A stretch of DNA of 64,000 nucleotides from Siniperca chuatsi (Eukaryota; Chordata; Actinopteri; Centrarchiformes; Sinipercidae): positions 8,570,667 to 8,634,666 of the forward strand of contig NC_058043.1 of NCBI RefSeq assembly GCF_020085105.1, read 5' to 3'. Of this stretch, positions 56,217 to 64,000 are shown one piece after another. Below the pieces are notes generated by a model. It saw nothing but the letters and a program-made list of their open reading frames with translations, ran no database searches and had not been told where the DNA came from. How positions within the stretch are numbered: position 1 is the first letter of the stretch; every line of letters starts with the position of its first letter. Both the position numbers and the translations under genes were made by a program.

Positions 56217-58017
56217 GTAGGTGGATTGTAGAGAGAGAAAGGCACTGAACTATTTGATTTAGCTTCCTACAGTGTAACACACACATGTTTAGACCAACTA
56301 TGAAACCCACATGGTTGCATTGATATAGATTTACTGAAATTTGGCTGTTTGATGATCTACAACCATGATTGCAGCCTAAATAGCTGATAGGCAGGCAGCC
56401 AGAGCTGTGCTGAAGACACCATTCAGGTTTTTAGGATCCCACGAGAGCAGAAGAGCTGGAGGAGATTAATTCCACAATGCTAATCAGAGGAGTTTTGTAT
56501 GGAGCTTTGATTTCATTCAGGGGTTTGGGCACTGACTCCCGCCTTCTTCTCCTCCCCTTTCTCTCCCTCTCTCTCTCTTCCATCTCCTTCCTTCTACTCT
56601 TGTTGCTGTCAGCAGTATTTGAACCCTCTGAGACCTGTTTTTGATCTTGAGAAAAGGGCTTTCTTGTAAATGTCCAAGTCTGTGCCTTTGTAAAAGCAAT
56701 AATTCTGCATAATAAGTGGCTTTCATGAAAACAAGTTAAAAGTGAACCATGAAAACAATGATATTCATCACATCCATCGCTCTGGTGGTTCCCACTTTGA
56801 TTCCACCATGCCATCAAACAAATAACATGTATTGCTATTCATAAAAGCAACTGAGGGAGGACAGAGACACATAATAATGCAATAATTAACTCTCACTTAG
56901 TTACAAAATTAGGTTACAAAATGCCATATTTACTATCTGCCAATTACTGGGACAACAAGACAAAAGAGTAGATAGCCGTAGAATTCATCCTCTGGAGACC
57001 TTGAATGTCTGTCCAAAAGATGAATCCCTTATATTTTCTGATGCTCCTTTCCAAGGTCTTATAATAGGGATGAGGTAAAAAAATCAGCAGAATTTCAGAT
57101 TGGCAATTTTGCAAGCAATCAACAGTAAGCAATACAACTGTTAAAACAAATATTCAAATGACAAATATTCACATATGCTTACAATATTTAGGTTCAAAAG
57201 AGAAGAGTTGAATACTCACATACTAGCCAGAAAGAAAATTATTTATTTACGGTAGGATGGGGTGAGAGATGAAGTTCACTGATCACACTGAGTAAAGCTC
57301 AGGTACATTGCTTGATGAAAGAAAAAGCGCAGTAACAACTAATATATGCATAAGAAGTAGGGGATGTGAAATAAGAAATTAGCTGCCCTATAAAGATAGA
57401 TTTATACACTGAGTGACAAGCAGTTAGCAAAGGTTTGAGGTGCATGTTAGTAGATGTAACAGGACTGCTTAGCATGCTGCTCTCTTTGATGCTTAATCAA
57501 AATCTGACATCTCTTGTGCTGCATGTTTGTGTGATGTCAGATCAAGCAATCTTAAAATCACAGAAACAGGCGCAAAATACACAGCGTTTCTTATGTTTGC
57601 CATCAGCAATTAGTCTGCACTGCAAATTCGCCTGCTGATAAACGCAGCAGCCCAAACCCTTTTGAAGTAATCATTTTTAACCCTGGAAATTGTGCACTTA
57701 ATGCATGTTACGCTTAGCAGAAGTCAGTTCGAGTTCTCCTCTTAAAGTCGCATGTGTCTACAGTGATCTCTGTCATTTTTCTCTCCCACTTATTATCTTC
57801 CCTCTCTCTTGTTACCTCCACCTCCCCTCCTTATATCTGTCATCCCCACTCCTCCTTCCTTTCACTCTCTCCCCTTTCCTATCCCTCCCTCCTTTCACCA
57901 CTTCCTGTTTTCTTCCCCGTAACTTCTCAAAAAACTCCTCTCTGCCTTCATACTCTTAATGCTTTCTTCATCTTCACCCCCACACCCATCTCTCCATCCC
58001 TCCCTCTCTCCATGCAG
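56217..58017 (+). other. plxna2: plxna2 intron 2
   Basis: A 1.8-kb intron from gtaggt to a long pyrimidine tract (about 57770-58010, CT-rich) ending ctccatgcag. Phase 0. It contains a low-complexity GA/CT patch near 56550-56590 and nothing else recognisable. Confidence 0.85.
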
Positions 58018-58200
58018 CCTGTTCCCATTGATGATCACTTCTGCGGCCTGGATATAAACCAGCCCCTGGGGGGTTCCCAGCTGGTGTTGGGTCAGACGGT
58101 GTACACTGAGAGCAGGGACAGGCTGACCTCTGTCACCTCCTACGTCTACAATGGACACAGTGTGGTCTTCCTGGGGACCAGGAGTGGACGGCTGAAGAAG
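58018..58200 (+). CDS. plxna2: plxna2 exon 3: end of the Sema domain
   Basis: Sixty-one codons continue exon 2 in phase: [60 protein letters not shown]. This is the conserved closing blade of the plexin Sema domain (IDDxFCGxDxNxPLGG, VxFxGTRSG). The donor is AAGAAG|gtgaga. The remaining exons (PSI, IPT, transmembrane and GAP regions) lie beyond the right edge. The running total in the window is 446 residues. Confidence 0.9.
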
Positions 58201-59703
58201 GTGAGAGCAGTAATACACTAACAAACACTGTCGAGCAAGATGGGCTTAATCTGCCTTTTTTTCACACTGAATTCAGATACTCAGTCTGGTTGTTTACAGT
58301 GAATTGCTTATTCTCAAGAGATGCAACCAGATCCTCTTGATGACATCACTTATCTACTCAAAACACAACAATGATTTCTTTCTTGCTATTAGTGATCCAT
58401 TGGTATCGCTGTCTCTTCTGACAGTTATCTTTTGAATAGCAATGCAAAATGTAGCCTGGACCCAGACCTCAGAATTGCTGCCCACATCTCAGGTTTGTGC
58501 AGCGATTCAAATAGGTCTGATGTTGTGCCCATTGACGGCTATTTCCACCGAACAGGTTGTGTTTTACTCCCCATGACGAGTTAACTGATCTTCATGTGTA
58601 AAATTGGTGGAATGTCCCTTTAAAGCTAGGGTAGGTAACTTGGAAAAACTAGCATGAGACAACTAGATTTTGAAAGTATCCAACCGCCAAAACACATTTA
58701 CATGCACAATGAGTGCATGGGCAGAGAGCGCGCAGATAGGCAGGTAGGTAGGCAAGCCAGTCATTTCATTCTGGCATAAATGAAATGATTGGGTGGTCTT
58801 ATTACAGGCCAGCGAGATTTTTTTCATTTTTTTTTTAGGGCATTTGATTTATTGATTGCTGTCGGGATGAAAAGAGAATTTCAATAAATGTAACAAAAAT
58901 GCCTCTGAAATACATTACCCACAGTAGCTTCAATGTCTTACAAAACTTACATCATTTGTCGGTCGTCTATGAAAAATACACCATTGAGATACATTACCCA
59001 TGGCTGCTTTTGTGTCTCACCGCCATGGCACATTTATGTAATAATGATCTTTAATCCATTAACACTAATTAATGCAATAATCTGCTCAATTAATGCCCTA
59101 ATTAGCATAACTGGTTATGTTTGATATATCATGGTGATTATGGTGGGACATTATGCAGCTGAACAAAGGTGCAGTAATCATGCAGCTCTACATCTTGTGC
59201 TTCAGCCTTTGGACCGGTGCTCTTAGACGAGGACAAATCAATGTAAATTTCCACCCATGACTACTTGAGCCAAAACTGAAGCGCATGCCTGTTCCTTCAA
59301 TTCCTTTGTATTAGTTGTGTTAGTAACAGGACATTATGCAGCTCTAGTGGCTCTTGTTTAACACTGTCCTGGTGGATTTTGGTTTGAATAGCTTTTAGCA
59401 TTACAAAGTACTTAAAGGACCACTTCACTGATTTTGAACATTATCTGTGTACCTGATATGAATTTTTACATGTTAAAAACACCATTAGACTTGTAAGATG
59501 TTCTCTGTATCTTTTAGGGAGGTTCAAAGCACTCCCCTAAATCCTTTACCTGATGAAGCACAGCAAAATACAATGATTTCCAAGAATAATTGACTTGTCT
59601 AACAAGTCTAATTTGTGTTTTCCTTGTTTCAAAGCCAAATATTAGTAAGAGTTATTCTTTTGAAGTCTAGTTATGTTTTGTGAGTTTCTTTTTCCTGGTT
59701 TAT

Positions 59704-60272
59704 TTAAGGGATAGGTCTGGTGATATTCTACATCGTTCTTATTGTCAGCAAATCCAATGAAAAGACTAAAACCTACAATGAATGTATAATATAAATATTG
59801 CCTGTGTTGCCAAAGCCTGATATAGCTTATTCCTCTGTGACACAGACCTCCATTGTTGTCCAAAATCTATTAAAAAACATTAATGCACCACACTGTTGCA
59901 CTGGGTGACATGTTCCTTCATTACAATGAACATGGGCACTGTAGTCATCCCACATACACCGTCCTGCTGGCTTACATACTCACTACCTCACCAAATCAAA
60001 TGCAAAAAAAGGTAATGTTGAGTAACGTTTTCTAAAAACTACAGTGCCCAGCTGTTTTAAGAAATGACTTAGCTTTGGCCTTTTTGAAAATGAAAGTATA
60101 TAATCATGACCTGTTTTTAAAGATTTAGGTCAGCAGGAACAAAAGGGGATGAGTGCTACAGACAGACAGGGGATTTCTGAAAGCATTAAGAGATTGACTA
60201 AAGCATTGTTGGTTTTGGTCTTTTCATTGGATTTGTTAACAATATGAAAAATATAGAATATCACAATTTAAA
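59704..60272. repeat. TTAA-type MITE (AACAAATCCCAT family), near-complete copy
   Basis: It starts TTAAGGGATAGGTCTGGTGA...GTCAGCAAATCCAATGAAAA and ends TTTTGGTCTTTTCATTGGAT...GAATATCACAATTTAA, inverted repeats matching the element at 28175. Internal TCTATTAAAAAACATTAATG, CACTGGGTGACAT-type and TAAAAACTACAGTGCCCAGC segments also match, partly in the opposite orientation. Confidence 0.68.
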
Positions 60273-60344
60273 GTCTAACTTTAGTATTGAGTGAAGAAAG
60301 AAAAAAAGAGAGCCTGAGAGAGATGTTCACATCCTGACTACTTT

Positions 60345-60640
60345 AGGGCTGCAACTAACGATTATTTTCATTACTGATTAATCTGCTGATTATTTTCTTG
60401 ATTAATCGTTTTGGCTATAAAATGTCAGAAAATAGTGAAACTGATCAACAGATAACAGTCCAAAACCCAAAGATATTTAGTTTACTGTAATTTATGAGAA
60501 GGAAAAGCCTCAAATCCTCACATCTGAGAACCTAAAATCAGTTTGGTATTTTTGCTTGGATAATGATGAAACAATTAATTGATTATTAAAATAGTTGCAA
60601 ATTCATTTTCCTACAATCGACTAATAAGCTGTAGACTACT
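60345..60640. repeat. fold-back MITE (GGGCTGCAAC family)
   Basis: It opens TAGGGCTGCAACTAACGATT and continues ATTTTCATTACTGATTAATC, with CCAAAACCCAAAGATATTTA and a right part with ATTAATTGATTATTAAAATA and GTTGCAAATTC. Same family as 6910-7665. Confidence 0.7.
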
Positions 60641-62534
60641 TTCTCAACACACCTGGCCAGTCGCTGAGTGAAGTGGACATGCTTGTCAGATTGTCAGTTT
60701 CCTAAAGTTACAAAAATTGGCGGACATGGTCCCCCAATTCAGACATCAGAAAGGTGTGAGGGGAGGGGGTCTGAGATGCTGTTCGACAATCTGACAGGCA
60801 CTTTGTTTAAAGCATACTGACCTCTTAATGGTCTTCTGTGAGATATTGAGGTACGTTTGAAACAACATCAACATGATATGGTAGGTAAGCAAAGCAAAGC
60901 AAGCAAACTCAAATACGCTATAGAAGTGTTACTAAATTGATGTACACAGAACATCCATCTTTCCTCTGGATTTTTTTCACCACTGCAGGATCCCTTATAC
61001 CACGCTCACAGCCATAAGATGACCTCTTTCTGAGAGGTTCATGAAGTTGATTTAGCTCGTTGTCCATCATGTTTCATTTCAAATGCATACTGTAATGATA
61101 TATTATAATCAATTTCTGATAAGGCTCATTCTTTGATCTAACTGGATTGACTTCGTAGCACCACAGGCTCTGTTTACTGCACAGTCGTACAGCATGCAAC
61201 TGACTGAGGAAATGTGTGAGAAGACTGTTGTGACATTAGCCTGGGGGCCTCAGTCTTATGAGGAGCAATCTGTCTGACACACACACACGAGTCCAGATTG
61301 GAAGCACAGATAGCATCACTGCAGCTCTTTCATTGGATGAGCCATCGGGGAAAAAGACAAGATAGCCTGACAGAAAGAGAGAGAGAGAAATAGAGAAATT
61401 GAGACAGACAGTGTAAAACAAAGACAAAGGAATGGCAAAGGGAAGAAAGAGAGAAACAACAGAGACAGAGGTAAAAAGAGACAGATATTAAGTGAGAAAA
61501 AGAAAGAAGGAAAGATTTAGGAAGAAAGAGAAGGTAGACCAAGATAAACACAGGAAGTGAGCAGTAAGTTTGGTTGAAGAGAATCATTACTGCTTAAGTG
61601 CAGAGCGTCTAAAGACCAGAGTTTGTCATTACACTGACAGAGTGTGCAGCCATGATTCACTCCCAGGGGCCTCAGAGGAGCACGGGTCACCTCTTGAATC
61701 CTATTCCATCACCCCTAAATGGACAGGCTGAGTGGAAATGGTGCATGACAATAAATGCCATCAGCGGATCATTCCGGCAGCAGGGCCATTGCAAAGGTTA
61801 AGGGTGTTACCGGGGTGAAAGGTCAAAGGGATAACCAACAGTCTCACCATCCAGGCTCCATGCAGCATATGGATGTGTCCGTCAATGTTTCTCGATTTGG
61901 CCACTCCTATTCCAGATATAACAGGATATTTTTCTCATCATTTGCCACAGTTTTGTTGCCTTAGGTGGTTGATTTTAGCTGAGTAATATGACCCAGTGGG
62001 TAACTCTGGGCTGAATACAAAAGGGGTTTTTACACTTTGCATGACGTAAGCTAATGAGGTGAATCCAGGTAAAAGCCATTATCTCTTACTGATCCTTATT
62101 TAAATCTATTCCAGTCTTAAGGCAGGAGGCTTAGATAGATGCAACTTTCAGTGGCACTGATGACACAGTTTCCACTTGTTAGCAAAATGCTAGTGGGACC
62201 AAATAAGTGCAAGATTAGCATTTCAGTCAGTACACTCACATCAAGGTTTTAACCATTTATGACAACAATAATTTGCATTTGAATTGGTGGTGTGGCTCTG
62301 CTCACGTGACGATCCAACACAAATCTGAGCAAGCCTGAGCTCACAAACCAGCCATCAGAGCGTGAGATACACAACATTTAAATCAACATGAATCTGTAGC
62401 TTTTAGCATTAGAGCTCCCCTAATCGGTAGCTGACAACACCATTGTCAGCTTAGCCGTTATAATATACGGAAGGGTGACAAATAAAAAGAAAAACATGAA
62501 TAAATGAGTGGAGAAACATAATGAATGCAGATGC

Positions 62535-63660
62535 TTCCACACAGGTGCAGTGCATGATACAATTAAGCAACTAACATCCAATCATGCTCTGTGGCATGTA
62601 TAAAAATGCTGATCAGGCCCAGTTGATTCTGATTTTGTATCAAGATGGCAAGAGGAAAAGAAGTGACTTTGAAAGAGGGTTCATTGTGGGGGAATGGATG
62701 CCAGGAGCTTCAGTCACAAAGACTGCTCAAGTGGCTAGTGTTTCAATAGGAACAATGACTAAAGTGACATCTTCTTTTCGATCAATGGGAAAGACATCAG
62801 TAAATAGGGTTGGAAATTGTGGTCGACAGTGTACATCAGATGACCGTGATGCTTGTGCAATAGTGCAATATGTAAGGAAAAACAGAAGAGCAACTCTTCC
62901 TCAGGGGACTGAGAATGTCAATGCAGGACGTGATCAGACTGTCAGCAGGAACAAACTGTCGTCAATTACATAGAGAGGGATATTATAGTAGGGTTGCAGT
63001 GCATAAACCCCTCATTACAAAGATGAATGCACATTTGAAAGTTCAGTGGTGCAAAAACCATAGGCACTGGTCTACAGAGATGTGGAAAAAAGTGATATGG
63101 TCAGATGAGCCATCCTTTATCATATTCTCGACAAGTGGCCGAGTGCATGTGTGACGTACACTAAGAGAACGGTACAGGCCTGAATGCTGTGGGGGGCATT
63201 TTGCTGGCATGGTTTGGGTTCACTTGTCCCCTTTAGAGGGAAGGGTCACTGCAAATCAATACAAAGTTGTTCTGAGTGATTAGCTTTATCCTATGATGAA
63301 ACATTTCTATCCTGATGGGAGTGGTCCCTTCCAGGATGACAATGCCCCCCATCCATAGGGGACGAGGGGTCACTAAATGGTTTGATGAGTATGAAAATGA
63401 TGTTAATCTTATGCTATGGCCTTCGCAGTCACCAGATCTCAACCCATTTGAACACCTATGGGAGATTTTGTACCGACGTGTTAGACAGCGCTCTCCACCA
63501 TCATCATCAAAACACCAGTGAGGGAATATCTTTTGGAAGAAGGGTGCTCCATCCCTCCAGTAGAGTTCCAGAGAGACTTGTAAAATCAATGCCAAGGCGC
63601 ATTGAAGCTGTTCTGGCAGCACGTGGTGGCCCAACACCCGTCTGTATATATGTAACAGCT
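62535..63660 (+). pseudogene. broken Tc1-like DNA transposon (transposase pseudogene)
   Basis: Tc1/mariner transposases cut and paste their own element. The N-terminal paired-type HTH is readable in one frame (SDFERGFIVG, then ASVSIGTMTKVTSSFRSMGK). The frame then shifts near 62945, and the next frame reads LHREGYYSRVAVHKPLITKM and WKKVIWSDEPSF, holding the first catalytic Asp. It hits a stop just after GRVHV where family members have Trp. A gap follows near 63181, then QDDNAP (second Asp), further stops, and [20 protein letters not shown] (catalytic Glu). Several frameshifts and stops make it inactive. No clear right terminal repeat was seen; the left end may lie near 62540. Confidence 0.85.
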
Positions 63661-64000
63661 TAGCAAATGCATGTTATCTTCTGCTTTAAAGCTTACTGAA
63701 AGACTGTAAAAGCTACAGAAACACAGAAACAATCATCATGCAGTAACTCTGTAGCAGAGAGGTGGTTGCAGAGCTATTTACCTCATAAATAGTGCTTATC
63801 TAGGCCTAGTTTTGTACTGAACTGAAATAAACTTGAACCAGAAAGAGACTGACGTTACTACTAAACTGCAGACAGTCAAAAGCAGCAGCATAATGTTGTA
63901 GCATTATGAACAGTGATGTGATAGCTTACTGATGTGTGTACTGATGCACGTTTGAATGATGAAGTGATCACTTATCTTAGAAAAAAAATGAGTGAATCAC

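Larger units (their letters stand above)
58201..64000 (+). other. plxna2: plxna2 intron 3 (partial)
   Basis: From donor gtgaga to the window edge. It carries a TTTAAAGCTAGGGTAGGTAA repeat end near 58618, a TTAA-type MITE, a GGGCTGCAAC fold-back repeat, GA-rich low-complexity DNA at 61370-61530 and a broken Tc1-like transposon. No further plexin exon was seen. Confidence 0.8.

Overview
The window is vertebrate nuclear DNA, almost certainly from a ray-finned (teleost, probably percomorph) fish. Genes are split by short GT-AG introns, two V1R-type olfactory receptors (teleost ora family) sit in a divergent pair, and the spacers carry simple repeats and the short fold-back DNA elements common in percomorph genomes. 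No prokaryotic, viral or CRISPR signal was seen.

Layout. (1) 1-6.55 kb, minus strand: the 5' part of phtf1 (PHTF-family multi-pass ER/Golgi protein). Ten coding exons fit together in phase, and the gene runs off the left edge. A noncoding first exon and promoter lie near 6.2-6.55 kb. (2) 6.9-7.7 kb: a fold-back element interrupted by a second, hAT-like element with an 8-bp target duplication. (3) 7.9-14.3 kb: a head-to-head pair of olfactory receptors, ora1 (minus) and ora2 (plus), each with a one-exon coding region. Each also appears to have a TATA box, a short noncoding leader exon and a very small intron just before the coding exon. (4) 14.3-43.3 kb: a 29-kb gene desert with several repeat families, microsatellites and a few blocks that look like conserved regulatory DNA. 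(5) 43.3-64 kb, plus strand: the 5' part of plxna2 (plexin-A2). A noncoding exon 1 with a promoter is predicted at about 43.5-43.8 kb, followed by an 11-kb intron, a large exon carrying the signal peptide and most of the Sema domain (54.87-56.22 kb), a second coding exon (58.02-58.20 kb), and then an intron that leaves the window. That intron holds a broken Tc1-like transposon, a TTAA-flanked fold-back element and another fold-back element.

The genes do not form a pathway. ora1 and ora2 probably share a regulatory region for olfactory neuron expression. phtf1 and plxna2 are unrelated flanking genes that serve as synteny anchors. I found no convincing novel system. The more interesting points are the mirrored promoter and leader design of the ora pair, a glycine-rich insertion in an ora2 intracellular loop, the nested hAT insertion, and the set of TTAA-terminated fold-back elements. 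All family assignments rest on recalled protein and repeat families and on reading frames, not on database searches.
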